A program made the position numbers and the translations under genes. The notes below the pieces were generated by a model. The model saw nothing but the letters and a program-made list of their open reading frames with translations, was not told the origin of the DNA and did not search any database. 64,000 nt of DNA, taken from assembly GCF_028476545.1 (NCBI RefSeq), contig NW_026733232.1, forward strand, positions 102,501 to 166,500, in the 5' to 3' direction. This stretch comes from Physella acuta. Its lineage: Eukaryota > Mollusca > Gastropoda > Physidae. Of the stretch, positions 1-23,254 are shown one piece after another (position 1 is the stretch's first letter; each line of letters starts with the position of its first letter).

Positions 1-9234
<9,234 letters not shown>

Positions 9235-9685
9235 CTTTCAGCTGGTTCTGCTTAAAATAAAAGTTTAAATTAGCCAGATAATAAAACTATGTTTTAAACA
9301 TAAAATCAAATATCGCATTGAAACTTAAACTACCTTTAAAAATGTATAAAACGTAACTATTTATACATTATTATTTAATACGTTTTCTCTTACCTAACAC
9401 TAGTCAAGCGCTGTAAAATCTATCTTTTAATAACTAGATTTATTCTTCACTTTAGCTATATAAACGTTCAGACTTACAGCCCAATTCTCGTCTTAATGTT
9501 AAATGGCGACCTTTAGGTAACCAACGCCAGGTAAACACAAGGTGACACGTAGATAGGGAATTCCCAATATTATAAATAGTGTAGATATAATATATAAAAT
9601 TAGAATGAACGGGTATTTGATTTGCGTGGAACTAGTAGCTTATCATAGTGTCAAATGGGGGGGGGGGGGTCTAGGTGCGGTCCGT

Positions 9686-12600
9686 GTGATTATATCAAAT
9701 AGGTAGAGGGTAGTGTGTGTCATATAGTGTAAAGGGTAGTATGTGTCGTATGGGTTAGATGGAAGTGTGTTATATGGCGTAGATGGTAGTATGTTATATG
9801 CGTTAGAGGGTAGTGTGTGTTATATGGGGTAGAAGGTAGTGTTTGTTATATGGGGTAGATGGTAGTGTGTTATATGGGGTAGAAGGTACCATGTGTTATA
9901 TGGGGTAGACCGTAGTGTGTGTCATAGGGGTAGATTGTAGTGTTTGTTATATGGGGTAGATGGTAGTGTTTGTTATATGGGGTAGATGGTAGTGTGTGTT
10001 ATATGGGGTAGATGGTAGTGTGTGTTATATGGGGTAGATGGTAGTGTGTTATATATTGGGTAGATGATAGTGTGTGTCATATGGGGTAGATGGTAGTGTG
10101 TTATATGGGGTAGATGGTAGTGTTTGTTATATGGGGTAGATGGTAGTGTGTTATATGGGGTAGATGGTAGTGTGTGTTATAGGGGTAGATTGTAGTGTTT
10201 GTTATATGGGGTAGATGGTAGTGTTGTTATATGGGGTAGATGGTAGTGTTGTTATATGGGGTAAATGTTAGTGTGTGTTATATGGGGTAGATAATAGTGT
10301 GTTATATGGGGTAGATGGTAGTGTGTTATATGGGGTAGATGGTAGTGTGTTATATGGGGTAGATGGTAGTGTGTTATATGGGGTAGATGGTAGTGTTTGT
10401 TATATGGGGTAGATGGTGGTGTGTTATATGGGGTAGATGTTAGTGTGTGTTATATGGGGTAGATGATAGTGTGTTATATGGGGTAAATGGTAGTGTGTTG
10501 TATGGGGTAGATGGTAGTGTGTTATAAGGGGTAGATGATAGTGTGTGTTATATGGGGTAGATGATAGTGTGTTATATGGGGTAGATGGTAGTGTGTTATA
10601 TGGGGTAGATGGTAGTGTGCTATATGGGGTAGATGGTAGTGTGTGTCATATAGTATAGAGGGTAGTGTGTTATAGGGGTAGATGGTACCGTGTGTTATAG
10701 GGGTAGATGGTAGTGTGTGTTATATGGGGTAGATGGTAGTGTGTGTTATATGGGGTAGATGGTAGTGTGTTATATATTGGGTAGATGGTAGTGTGTGTCA
10801 TATGGGGTAGATGGTAGTGTGTTATATGGGGTAGATGGTAGTGTTTGTTATATGGGTTATAGGGTAGTGTGTGTTATATGGGGTAGATTGTAGTGTTTGT
10901 TATATGGGGTAGATGGTAGTGTGTGTCATAGGGGTAGATTGTAGTGTTTGTTATATGGGGTAGATGGTAGTGTGTTATATGGGATAGATGGTAGTGTGTG
11001 TTATATGGGGTAGATGGTACCGTGTGTTAAATGGGGTAGATGATAGTGTGTGTCATATGGGGTAGATGGTAGTGTGTTATATGGGGTAGAAGGTACCATG
11101 TGTTATATGGGGTAGACCGTAGTGTGTGTCATAGGGGTAGATTGTAGTGTTTGTTATATGGGGTAGATGGTAGTGTTTGTTATATGGGGTAGATGGTAGT
11201 GTGTGTTATATGGGGTAGATGGTAGTGTGTTATATGGGGTAGATGGTAGTGTGTGTTATATGGGGTAGATGGTAGTGTGTTATATGGGGTAGATGGTAGT
11301 GTGTGTTATAGGGGTAGATTGTAGTGTTTGTTATATGGGGTAGATGGTAGTGTTGTTATATGGGGTAGATGTTAGTGTTGTTATATGGGGTAGATGTTAG
11401 TGTGTGTTATATGGGGTAGATAATAGTGTGTTATATGGGGTAGATGGTAGTGTGTTATATGGGGTAGATGGTAGTGTGTTATATGGGGTAGATGGTAGTG
11501 TGTTATATGGGGTAGATGGTAGTGTTTGTTATATGGGGTAGATGGTGGTGTGTTATATGGGGTAGATGTTAGTGTGTGTTATATGGGGTAGATGATAGTG
11601 TGTTATATGGGGTAGATGGTAGTGTGTTGTATGGGGTAGATGGTAGTGTGTTATAAGGGGTAGATGATAGTGTGTGTTATATGGGGTAGATGATAGTGTG
11701 TTATATGGGGTAGATGGTAGTGTGTTATATGGGGTAGATGGTAGTGTGCTATATGGGGTAGATGGTAGTGTGTGTCATATAGTATAGAGGGTAGTGTGTT
11801 ATAGGGGTAGATGGTACCGTGTGTTATAGGGGTAGATGGTAGTGTGTGTTATATGGGGTAGATGGTAGTGTGTGTTATATGGGGTAGATGGTAGTGTGTT
11901 ATATATTGGGTAGATGGTAGTGTGTGTCATATGGGGTAGATGGTAGTGTGTTATATGGGGTAGATGGTAGTGTTTGTTATATGGGTTATAGGGTAGTGTG
12001 TGTTATATGGGGTAGATTGTAGTGTTTGTTATATGGGGTAGATGGTAGTGTGTGTCATAGGGGTAGATGGTAGTGTGTTATATGGGGTAGATTGTAGTGT
12101 TTGTTATATGGGGTAGATGGAAGTGTGTGTTATATGGGATAGATGGTAGTGTGTGTCATATGGGGTAGATTGTAGTGTTTGTTATATGGGGTAGATGGTA
12201 GTGTTTGTTATATGTGGTAGATGATAGTGTGTTATATGGGGTAGAAGGTAGTGTGTGTCATAGGGGTAGATGGTAGTGTGTTATATGGGGTAGATGGTAG
12301 TGTGTGTCATAGGGGTAGATGCTAGTGTGTTATATGGGGTAGATGGTAGTGTTTGTTATATGGGGTAGATGATAGTGTGTTATATGGGGTAGATGGTATT
12401 GTTTGTTATATGGCGTAGATGGTACCGTGTGTTATATGGGGTAGATGGTAGTGTGTGTTATAGGGGTAGATGGTAGTGTGTGTCATATGGTTTAGATGGT
12501 AGTGTGTGTTATATGGGTAGATGGTAGTGTGTTATATGGGGTAGATGGTAGTGTGTTATATGGGGTAGATGGTAGTATGTGTTATATGGGGTAGATGGTA

Positions 12601-14720
12601 GTGTGTGTTATATGGGGTAGATGATAGTGTGTTATATTGGGTAGATGGTAGTGTGTTATATGGGGTAGATGATAGTGTGTTATATGGGGTAGATGGTAGT
12701 GTGTTATATGGGGTAGATGGTAGTATGTTATATGGGGTAGATGATAGTGTGTTATATGGGGTAGATGATAGTGTGTTATATGGGGTAGATGGTAGTATGT
12801 GTTATATGGGGTAGATGATAGTGTGTTATATGGGGTAGATGGTAGTGTGTTATATGGGGTAGATGGTAGTATGTTATATGGGGTAGATGATAGTGTGTTA
12901 TATGGGGTAGATGATAGTGTGTTATATGGGGTAGATGATAGTGTGTTATATGGGGTAGATGGTAGTATGTGTTATATGGGGTAGATGATAGTGTGTTATA
13001 TGGGGTAGATGATAGTGTGTTATATGGGGTAGATGGTAGTGTGTTATATGGGGTAGATGGTAGTGTGTTATATGGGGTAGATGATAGTGTGTTATATGGG
13101 GTAGATGATAGTGTGTTATATTGGGTAGATGGTAGTGTGTTATATGGGGTAGATGGTAGTGTGTTATATGGTGTAGATGGTAGTGTGTGTCATCTGAGGT
13201 AGATGGTAGTGTGTGTTATATGGGTAGATGGTAGTGTGTTATATGGGGTAGATGGTAGTGTGTTATATGGGGTAGATGGTAGTATGTGTTATATGGGGTA
13301 GATGGTAGTGTGTGTTATATGGGGTAGATGATAGTGTGTTATATTGGGTAGATGGTAGTGTGTTATATGGGGTAGATGATAGTGTGTTATATGGGGTAGA
13401 TGGTAGTGTGTTATATGGGGTAGATGGTAGTATGTTATATGGGGTAGATGATAGTGTGTTATATGGGGTAGATGATAGTGTGTTATATGGGGTAGATGGT
13501 AGTATGTGTTATATGGGGTAGATGATAGTGTGTTATATGGGGTAGATGGTAGTGTGTTATATGGGGTAGATGGTAGTATGTTATATGGGGTAGATGATAG
13601 TTTGTTATATGGGGTAGATGATAGTGTGTTATATGGGGTAGATGATAGTGTGTTATATGGGGTAGATGGTAGTATGTGTTATATGGGGTAGATGATAGTG
13701 TGTTATATGGGGTAGATGATAGTGTGTTATATGGGGTAGATGGTAGTGTGTTATATGGGGTAGATGGTAGTGTGTTATATGGGGTAGATGATAGTGTGTT
13801 ATATGGGGTAGATGATAGTGTGTTATATGGGGTAGATGATAGTGTGTTATATGGGGTAGATGGTAGTGTGTGTCATAGGGGTAGATGGTAGTATGTGTTA
13901 TATGGGGTAGATGATAGTGTGTTATATGGGGTAGATGGTAGTGTGTGTTATATGGGGTAGATGGTAGTATGTGTTATATGGGGTAGATGATAGTGTGTTA
14001 TATGGGGTAGATGGTAGTGTGTTATATGGGGTAGATGGTAGTATGTTATATGGGGTAGATGATAGTGTGTTATATGGGGTAGATGATAGTGTGTTAACAG
14101 GGGTAGATGGTAGTATGTGTTATATGGGGTAGATGATAGTGTGTTATATGGGGTAGATGGTAGTGTGTTATATGGGGTAGATGGTAGTGTGTTATATGGG
14201 GTAGATGATAGTGTGTTATATGGGGTAGATGATAGTGTGTTATATGGGGTAGATGGTAGTATGTGTTATATGGGGTAGATGATAGTGTGTTATATGGGGT
14301 AGATGGTAGTATGTTATATGGGGTAGATGATAGTGTGTTATATGGGGTAGATGATAGTGTGTTATATGGGGTAGATGATAGTGTGTTATATGGGGTAGAT
14401 GGTAGTATGTGTTATATGGGGTAGATGATAGTGTGTTATATGGGGTAGATGGTAGTGTGTTATATGGGGTAGATGGTAGTGTGTTATATGGGGTAGATGG
14501 TAGTGTGTGTTATATGGGGTAGATGGTAGTGTGTGTTATATGGGGTAGATGGTAGTGTGTTATATATGTTAGATGGAAAAGTGTGTTATAGGGGTAGATG
14601 GTAGTGTGTTATATGGGGTAGATGGTAGTGTGTGTTATATGGGGTAGATGGTAGTGTGTTATATATGTTAGATGGAAAAGTGTGTTATAGGGGTAGATGG
14701 TAGTGGGAGTATGTCATATG
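9686..14720. repeat. Minisatellite 1, 24-bp unit
   Basis: Roughly 200 tandem copies of a 24-bp unit, consensus TATGGGGTAGATGGTAGTGTGT plus TA, with 22-26 bp variants. Because 24 is a multiple of three, the array gives spurious open frames (YGVDGSVL repeats). Higher-order repeats are visible: about 10.19-10.87 kb recurs 1129 bp later, and 12.60-13.30 kb recurs 707 bp later. Copies decay towards the right end. Confidence 0.97.
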
Positions 14721-15126
14721 TGCTAGAGGGTAGTCTTATGATATCATATGAGGTAAAATGTTCTATGAGTATGCCATATGGTGTTAGGGGTAGTGGTAGT
14801 ATGTCATATGGGGTTTAAGGCAGTGTGAATATATGGTATAGGGTAAAGATAAGTATGATTTTACTCATATTACCTTGAACATTCTATTGCTCACGCATTT
14901 CTTTTTGTAATCTAAATTTGAACAAAATTTTGCCAGGAAAATATTTTTTTCAGTTCATTAAAGTCTCTAATTGTTAAAACAAATACATGTGTTTTTTTTT
15001 TCTACACTATAATGATTAGCGTTTTTCAATCCTATTCTTTGTTTTTCTTACCTTACACTGTTTACGTCTACCTATATGGTGTAACGGTGTGCCAACATGG
15101 AGAGTTATAAATATCTCTAGGTCTAA

Positions 15127-15350
15127 CAGAGTTTCTTCTCCGCAACCCCCCCCCCCCCCCCCCCCACCGAAGAAAGTCTACTGCCCTCCGAACGAAATGG
15201 AATTTATATAGAAAATATATACTTTTAACAGTGTCCGCCCCCTCCACCTCTCCCTTGAATATTTTAGTCCGCCCCCCTCTCTCTTACCCCCCCCCCCCCT
15301 AAAAAAATATCATGTGCTCCCCCGGAGAAAAAAGTCTGTAAGAAACACTG
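15127..15350. mobile_element. hAT-type MITE, CAGTGTTTCTTCCAG family (reverse, diverged)
   Basis: Left CAGAGTTTCTTCTCC, right GTAAGAAACACTG, long C-runs between. The flanking 8-mers aggtctaa and aagtcaaa partly match. It lies between the two minisatellites. Confidence 0.7.
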
Positions 15351-16014
15351 AAGTCAAAGTATCTTAAACGTACGAGTGATAAACATTCGTCCAGATCTAA
15401 TAATCCATTCTATCTGCACCAAATTTAACGAAAACCCATGTTAATGTCCATGCTCCATGTATGAATAAATAATGAAACATCCATAGCGATATCGTGAAAA
15501 AATATTTCGATTAGCTCCCATGGTTCTTTATCGTGAAAAAAAAGGTTTTGTTTAATTCTAAGGGAAACAACCTAATGTTTAATCAACAGAATAATTTTTA
15601 TTTATTTTAAATAAACATCTAGCAATTTTGTTTAACATAAAGAATAATTTAACTTATAAATTTATTTATTATCTAAATTCTCGTGTTTAGTTTATTAATT
15701 TTGACATCTTAATTATTTTTTAACTAATGTTCAAAATTAATAAAATAACTGAAAAAAGTTATATCTATGTGTATTTAAATAAACAACACAATGATAGTTA
15801 AACTTTCCAAATCGTATAACACCAATTGTTTCTTTAAGAGAAACATTTTCTTAAAAATATCGGACGAGTAAAATGGGGCCATTATGGATAATTCTGTTAA
15901 ATAGGAACAAATGTTTGACATGAAGTGTCGTTCTATTCATCACAAAAAAAAAAACTGTTGCTAATTATAAACTTTATTACTTTTTTTTATCCCTAGTTTA
16001 TTTTAGCACCAGAT

Positions 16015-19000
16015 ACAGGTCGGAGTGTAAGTGATAATAGCATACAGTGACTGTAGGTGATTGTAGCATACCGGGGGTGCATTTGATGGTAGCATATAGG
16101 GAGTGTAGGTGATGGTAGCATACAGGGCGTGTAGGTGATAGTAGCATACAGGTACTGCACGTGATGGTCGAATACAGGGAATGTAGGTGATGGTAGAATA
16201 CAGGGAGTGTAGATGATGGTAGCATACTGTGACTGTAGGTGATGGTAGCATACTGTGACTGTAGGTGATGGTAGCATACCGGGAGTGTATTTGATGGTAG
16301 CATACATGGAGTGTAATTGATTATAGCATACAAGGATTGTAGGTGATGGTAGCATATAGGGAGTGTAGGTGCTGGTAGCATATAGGGGGTGTAGGTGATG
16401 GTAGCATATAGAGAGTGAAGTTGATGGTAGCATACATGAGTGTAGGTGATGGTAGCATACAGGGAGTGTAGGTGATGGTAGTATACAGGGAGTGAAGGAG
16501 ATGGTAGCATACATGGAGTGTAGGTGATGGTAGCATACAGGGAGTGTAGGTGATGGTAGCATACCAGGAGTGTAAGTGATGGTAGCATATAGGGAGTGTA
16601 GGTGATGGTAGCATACAGGGAGTGTAGGTGATGGTAGCATACATGAGTGTAGGTGATGGTAGCATACATGAGTGTAGGTGATGGTAGCATACAGGGAGTG
16701 TAGGTGATGGTAGCATACATGAGTGTAGGTGATGGTAGCATTCATGAAGTGTAGGTGATGGTAGCATACACGGAGTGTAGGTGATGGTAGCATATAGAGA
16801 GTGAAGTTGATGGTAGCATACATGGAGTGTAGGTGATGGTAGCATACAGGGAGTGTAGGTGATGGTAGCATACATGAGTGTAGGTGATGGTAGCATACAT
16901 GAGTGTAGGTGATGGTAGCATACAGGGAGTGTAGGTGATGGTAGCATATAGGGGGTGTAGGTGATGGTAGCATATAGAGAGTGAAGTTGATGGTAGCATA
17001 CATGAGTGTAGGTGATGGTAGCATACAGGGAGTGTAGGTGATGGTAGTATACAGGGAGTGAAGGAGATGGTAGCATACATGGAGTGTAGGTGATGGTAGC
17101 ATACAGGGAGTGTAGGTGATGGTAGCATACCAGGAGTGTAAGTGATGGTAGCATATAGGGAGTGTAGGTGATGGTAGCATACAGGGAGTGTAGGTGATGG
17201 TAGCATACCAGGAGTGTAAGTGATGGTAGCATATAGGGAGTGTAGGTGATGGTAGCATACAGGGAGTGTAGGTGATGGTAGCATACATGAGTGTAGGTGA
17301 TGGTAGCATACATGAGTGTAGGTGATGGTAGCATACAGGGAGTGTAGGTGATGGTAGCATACATGAGTGTAGGTGATGGTAGCATTCATGAAGTGTAGGT
17401 GATGGTAGCATACACGGAGTGTAGGTGATGGTAGCATATAGAGAGTGAAGTTGATGGTAGCATACATGGAGTGTAGGTGATGGTAGCATACAGGGAGTGT
17501 AGGTGATGGTAGTATACAGGGAGTGAAGGAGATGGTAGCATACATGGAGTGTAGGTGATGGTAGCATTCATGAAGTGTAGGTGATGGTAGCATACACGGA
17601 GTGTAGGTGATGGTAGCATATAGAGAGTGAAGTTGATGGTAGCATACAGGGAGTTTAGGTGATGGTAGCATACAGTGACTGTAGGTGATGGTAGCATATA
17701 GGGAGTGTAGGTGATGGTAGCATATAGGGAGTGTAGGTGATGGTAGCATACATAAGTGTAGGTGATGGTAGCATACATGAGTGTAGGTGATGGTAGCATA
17801 CATAAGTGTAGGTGATGGTAGCATACATGAGTGTAGGTGATGGTAGCATATAGGGGGTGTAGGTGATGGTAGCATACCGGAAGTGTAGGTGATGGTAGCA
17901 TACATGAGTGTAGGTGATGGTAGCATACATAAGTGTAGGTGATGGTAGCATATAGGGGGTGTAGGTGATGGTAGCATACCGGAAGTGTAGGTGATGGTAG
18001 CATACATGAGTGTAGGTGATGGTAGCATACATGAGTGTAGTTAATGGTAGCATACCGGAAGTGTAGGTGATGGTAGCATATAGGGAGTGTAGGTGATGGT
18101 AGCATACATGAGCGTGAAAAATATTTCGATTAGCTCCCATGGTTCTTTATCGTGATGGTAGCATACATGAGTGAAGGTAATGGTAGCATACATGAGTGTA
18201 GGTGATGGTAGCATACATGCGTGTAGGTGATGGTAGCATACATGAGTGAAGGTAATGGTAGCATACATGAGTGTAGGTGATGGTAGCATACATGAGTGTA
18301 GTTAATGGTAGCATACCGGAAGTGTAGGTGATGGTAGCATACATGAGTGTAGGTGATGGTAGCATACATGAGTGTAGTTAATGGTAGCATACCGTAAGTG
18401 TAGGTGATGGTAGCATACCGTAAGTGTAGGTGATGGTAGCATACATGAGTGTAGGTGATGGTAGCATACATGAGTGTAGTTAATGGTAGCATACCGTAAG
18501 TGTAGGTGATGGTAGCATACCGGGAGTGTAGGTGATGGTAGCATATAGGGAGTGTAGGTGATGGTAGCATACATGAGTGTAGGTGATGGTAGCATACAGG
18601 GAGTGTAGGTGATGGTAGCATACATGAGTGTAGGTGATGGTAGCATACACGGAGTGTAGGTGATGGTAGCATATAGGGAGTGTAGGTGATGGTAGCATAC
18701 AGAGAGTGTAGGTGATGGTAGCATTCATGAAGTGTAGGTGATGGTAGCATACACGGAGTGTAGGTGATGGTAGCATATAGGGAGTGTAGGTGATGGTAGC
18801 ATATAGGGAGTGTAGGTGATGGTAGCATACATGAGTGTAGTTAATGGTAGCATACCGTAAGTGTAGGTGATGGTAGCATACCGGGAGTGTAGGTGATGGT
18901 AGCATATAGGGGGTGTAGGTGATGGTAGCATATAGGGAGTGTAGGTGATGGTAGCATATAGGGGGTGTAGGTGATGGTAGCATATAGGGGGTGTAGGTGA

Positions 19001-20937
19001 TGGTAGCATATAGGGGGTGTAGGTGATGGTAGCATATAGGGGGTGTAGGTGATGGTAGCATATAGGGGGTGTAGGTGATGGTAGCATATAGGGGGTGTAG
19101 GTGATGGTAGCATATAGGGGGTGTAGGTGATGGTAGCATATAGGGGGTGTAGGTGATGGTAGCATATAGGGGGTGTAGGTGATGGTAGCATATAGGGGGT
19201 GTAGGTGATGGTAGCATATAGGGAGTGTAGGTGATGGTAGCATATAGGGGGTGTAGGTGATGGTAGCATATAGGGGGTGTAGGTGATGGTAGCATATAGG
19301 GGGTGTAGGTGATGGTAGCATATAGGGGGTGTAGGTGATGGTAGCATATAGGGAGTGTAGGTGATGGTAGCATATAGGGGGTGTAGGTGATGGTAGCATA
19401 TAGGGGGTGTAGGTGATGGTAGCATATAGGGGGTGTAGGTGATGGTAGCATATAGGGAGTGTAGGTGATGGTAGCATATAGGGGGTGTAGGTGATGGTAG
19501 CATACACGGAGTGTAGGTGATGGTAGCATATAGGGAGTGTAGGTGATGGTAGCATATAGGGAGTGTAGGTGATGGTAGCATATAGGGGGTGTAGGTGATG
19601 GTAGCATACATAAGTGTAGGTGATGGTAGCATACCGTAAGTGTAGGTGATGGTAGCATATAGGGAGTGTAGGTGATGGTAGCATACCGGAAGTGTAGGTG
19701 ATGGTAGCATACATAAGTGTAGGTGATGGTTGCATACATGAGTGTAATTGATGGTAGCATACCGGGGGTGTAGGTGATGGTAGCATATAGGGAGTGTAAG
19801 TGATGGTAGCATATAGGGAGTGTAGGTGATGGTAGCATACATGAGTGTAGGTGATGGTAGCATACAGGGAGTGTAGGTGATGGTAGATACAGGGAGTGTA
19901 GGTGATGGTAGCATATAGGGAGTGTAAGTGATGGTAGCATATAGGGAGTGTAGGTGATGGTAGCATACATGAGTGTAGGTAATGGTAGCATACATGAGTT
20001 AAGGTAATGGTAGCATACATGAGTGTAGGTGATGGTAGCATACATGAGTGTAGTTAATAGTAGCATACCGGAAGTGTAGGTGATGGTAGCATACATGAGT
20101 GTAGGTGGTGATGGTAGCATACCGGGAGTGTAGGTGATGGTAGATACAGGGAGTGTAGGTGATGGTAGCATACATGAGTGTAGGTAATGGTAGCATACAT
20201 GAGTTAAGGTAATGGTAGCATACATGAGTGTAGGTGATGGTAGCATACATGAGTGTAGTTAATAGTAGCATACCGGAAGTGTAGGTGATGGTAGCATACA
20301 TGAGTGTAGATGATGGTAGCATACATGAGTGTAGGTAATGGTAGCATACATGAGTGAAGGTAATGGTAGCATACATGAGTGTAGGTGATGGTAGCATACA
20401 ATGAGTGTAGGTGATGGTAGCATACATGAGTGTAGGTAATGGTAGCATACATGAGTGAAGGTAATGGTAGCATACATGAGTGTAGGTGATGGTAGCATAC
20501 ATGAGTGTAGTTAATGGTAGCATACATTAGTGTAGGTGATGGTGGCATATAGCGAGTTTATTTGGTGATGGTAGAATACAGTGACTGTAGGTGATGGTAG
20601 CATACAATGAGTGTAGGTGATGGTAGCATACATGGAGTGTAGGTAATGGTAGAATACATGGAGTGTAGGTAATGGTAGAATACAGGGAGTGTAGGTGATG
20701 GTAGCATACAGGGAGTGTAGGTGATGGTAGCATATAGGGGGTGTAGGTGATGGTAGCATATAGGGGGTGTAGGTGATGGTAGCATACAAGGAGTGTAGGT
20801 GATGGTAGCATATAGGGGGTGTAGGTGATGGTAGCATATAGGGAGTGTAGGTGATGGTAGCATATAGGGGGTGTAGGTGATGGTAGCATACAAGGAGTGT
20901 AGGTGATGGTAGCATACAGGGAGTGTTGGTGATGGTG
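16015..20937. repeat. Minisatellite 2, 25-26-bp unit
   Basis: Nearly 190 tandem copies of GTGATGGTAGCATATAGGGA plus GTGTAG and its 25-bp variant (ATACATGAGTGTAG). The long minus-strand open frames here (CYHHLHS-type repeats) are artefacts of a stop-poor repeat, not genes. About 18.9-19.5 kb is the most homogeneous core; both edges are degenerate. Confidence 0.97.
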
Positions 20938-22159
20938 TTATAGTTTATGTAAAGAAGGGATATACAGCGTACATTTACCTTGCCAGTTTTAACACCTGAT
21001 CTCTAACAACATGTTTTTACTTGTTTTTACACATTTCAACATACACTTATGTAGCTTTGTTGGAAATTTGTTTACATTTATCATTTGCGTCATAATATAG
21101 CCCGATTCTCACTTTTCAATGTTTCAAGGGTTTCTTTTCTAACATTTATTTATGAAGGGCTGGATGGTGAAGAGATTTTTTTACGAATTATTTTCCTGTT
21201 GCTTGCTATTCAGTTGTCACAAATCTTTACGGCATTATTTTTTGTAGGTTATTGTTGTGTATTTGAACTGTTTGACAGATGAACACACTTTACGTTGATC
21301 TCTCTTTACTCAGAGAGCTGTATTTGATTGTCTTACATATATATGTAATATATCTCGTGCCATGTTCGACATATCACATACTGGGATCATATCCAAATAA
21401 GCCCCGCTAGGAAATTTAACCCCCGCCACCCGAAAAAAAATATAATAAAAAGAGGATCTGAATCTCGTGCTTTTAGTTTTTATTGAAGAGAGTGAAGGCT
21501 GGACATGTTATTATTGTTGTATGAAAAGGTGTGTATTTTTCGTGTGTGCGTATATTAAATTGGAGTGGGCAAAAGTGAAGGGACTTTTTGCGCGTGCACT
21601 TTTTGCATTAGTGGCGGAGCTTATCTGGAAAAGACCGATTATATTGTTTTGTTTCAAATAATTCTTCTCCTCTCCATTGTGTTCCCCTGCCTCTATCCGA
21701 TCTATAACCGCTATTGCCACCGCGTACTTGACTATTCCGGATATTTCTATTCAACTCTCCCTGACTTTCGGTTTTGTTGCAAATAATATCATTTTAAATT
21801 GACTGTTTCTCCTTCACATCCATCATGTACGCTACTTGCTTCTCTTACCATTTATTTGCGCTTTATAGGGTAAATATCAAAGCGGTTCAACCTCATTAAG
21901 AAAATTGTGCATTTGAAGCATATTTATTCTTTATCTTCTACAGTCCGTTGTTTAATTACAACATAATTTCCATTAACTGATTGGACGTTATCAAGATCGC
22001 GAGTCCTCGATCTTATTAGGTCACACAGGGTAGGTGCATAGCTGTGTCACAGTTACCATGGCAACAGCTCTCACAATCCATACTCAGGTTTATAAAAATT
22101 GTTTTTTTTTAATGGCCACATTCGTCGGTGACATGCAGTGTAGGACTCTCTCGCAATCA
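20938..22159. other. No recognisable feature
   Basis: AT-rich sequence between minisatellite 2 and a MITE fragment. Open frames are short and without recognisable domains. Confidence 0.6.
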
Positions 22160-22354
22160 ATTTCTTCCAGAACGACCTCTCCCCCCCCCCCTCCGAATAA
22201 AGTCTACCCCCCCCCCCCCAGAAAGAGACGGAGTTTATATAGAAAAAATATACTTTTATAAGTGCCCGCCACCAGAAAAATGTAGTCCACCCTTCCCCCC
22301 CCCCCCCCCCCCCTCGAAAATATCAAGTGTCCCTACAGTCTGGAAGAAACACTG
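22160..22354. mobile_element. MITE fragment, CAGTGTTTCTTCCAG family
   Basis: The right end CTGGAAGAAACACTG and the C-run interior match the family. The left boundary is unclear. Confidence 0.65.
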
Positions 22355-22708
22355 CTCCCAATATTTTCCCCCAAAAAGACCTGTACAACAGGTGATTGTT
22401 CAATCATCTTAAACGTGCGTGTTAATTCCTGAATAACTGGATGATTTCATAAATGCTACATCACCATCGCTTTTCTTAAACGGCAGACATGTCAATATAC
22501 TCCTTTGACCTAATTCGCCTGCATGACTTATTGCCTTTATTTTTTATAGGTAGCACTAGGTAATAATCCCCATGACTCTCCAGCAGATGCAGTTCCTTAT
22601 AAACTTCCTATTTTTTAATTGTAACGAGCCATCTATGCGCTCCCTCAACCCCCCCCCCCCCCCCCGTAGTTCTACAACCCTTCACATTTTGGTAGGCATT
22701 ATGTTACA

Positions 22709-22975
22709 TAATGAGGGACGGCGTGGCCTAGAAGTAGAGCTTTAGACCGACAACCCGAAAGTCTCGAGTTCGAATCCAGGTTCAAGTCAGTAGAACGTCA
22801 CTTAGTCCACCTAGCTCTAATGTGTACCTAACCCACGTTATGGAAAAATAAAGTCGGCTGACATAGTGCTGACCACACTATCCCTTCACATACGTGGTCA
22901 CTATAAACAGATTAACTCTACTTCATCTGCCCCATGTGTCTTGGGCACGAACGTGAAAGACGACGATGTTACACA
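22709..22975 (+). mobile_element. tRNA-derived SINE (family 1)
   Basis: The head GGGACGGCGTGGCCTAGAAG with box B GAGTTCGAATCC is followed by the family body (TCCACCTAGCTC, CTGACCACACTA, CTACTTCATCTGCCCC). It is not a working tRNA: the fold is not conserved. Confidence 0.8.
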
Positions 22976-23254
22976 ACAAAGACAGTTCTGTTTTGAGTTC
23001 GTCTTCATTGAAGATTGCAATTAACATACCTTATTCTATTAAATGTTCTCGAGTTCTGCCAAGCCAATCTTTGACAAGAATTGTTGTTTCGTGTAGTTAA
23101 CAGATGAAGCCGTCAGTTCTTTGTGGTACACCAGACAAATTGGGAGATTTTAATCAGCAAACAGTAACTTTCCAGAGATAAAAACGAATGTTTTTTTAAA
23201 TGAACTTTCTGAGTGCCTTCTTACAAAGTGGTACACACGTCACACAATCCAGGA

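Noticed and set aside
12605-13891. Series of plus-strand open frames with YGVDGSVL repeats
   Set aside because: They are translations of the 24-bp minisatellite, whose length is a multiple of three; no other coding signal.
15993-20915. Long minus-strand open frames (up to nearly 600 codons) of CYHHLHS-type repeats
   Set aside because: They are stop-poor translations of minisatellite 2, present in all three frames at once.
9686-20937. CRISPR-like arrays
   Set aside because: Units are directly adjacent with no unique spacers, and the genome is eukaryotic.
21085-21786. Hydrophobic plus-strand open frames
   Set aside because: Short, AT-driven, with no splice partners or recognisable domain.
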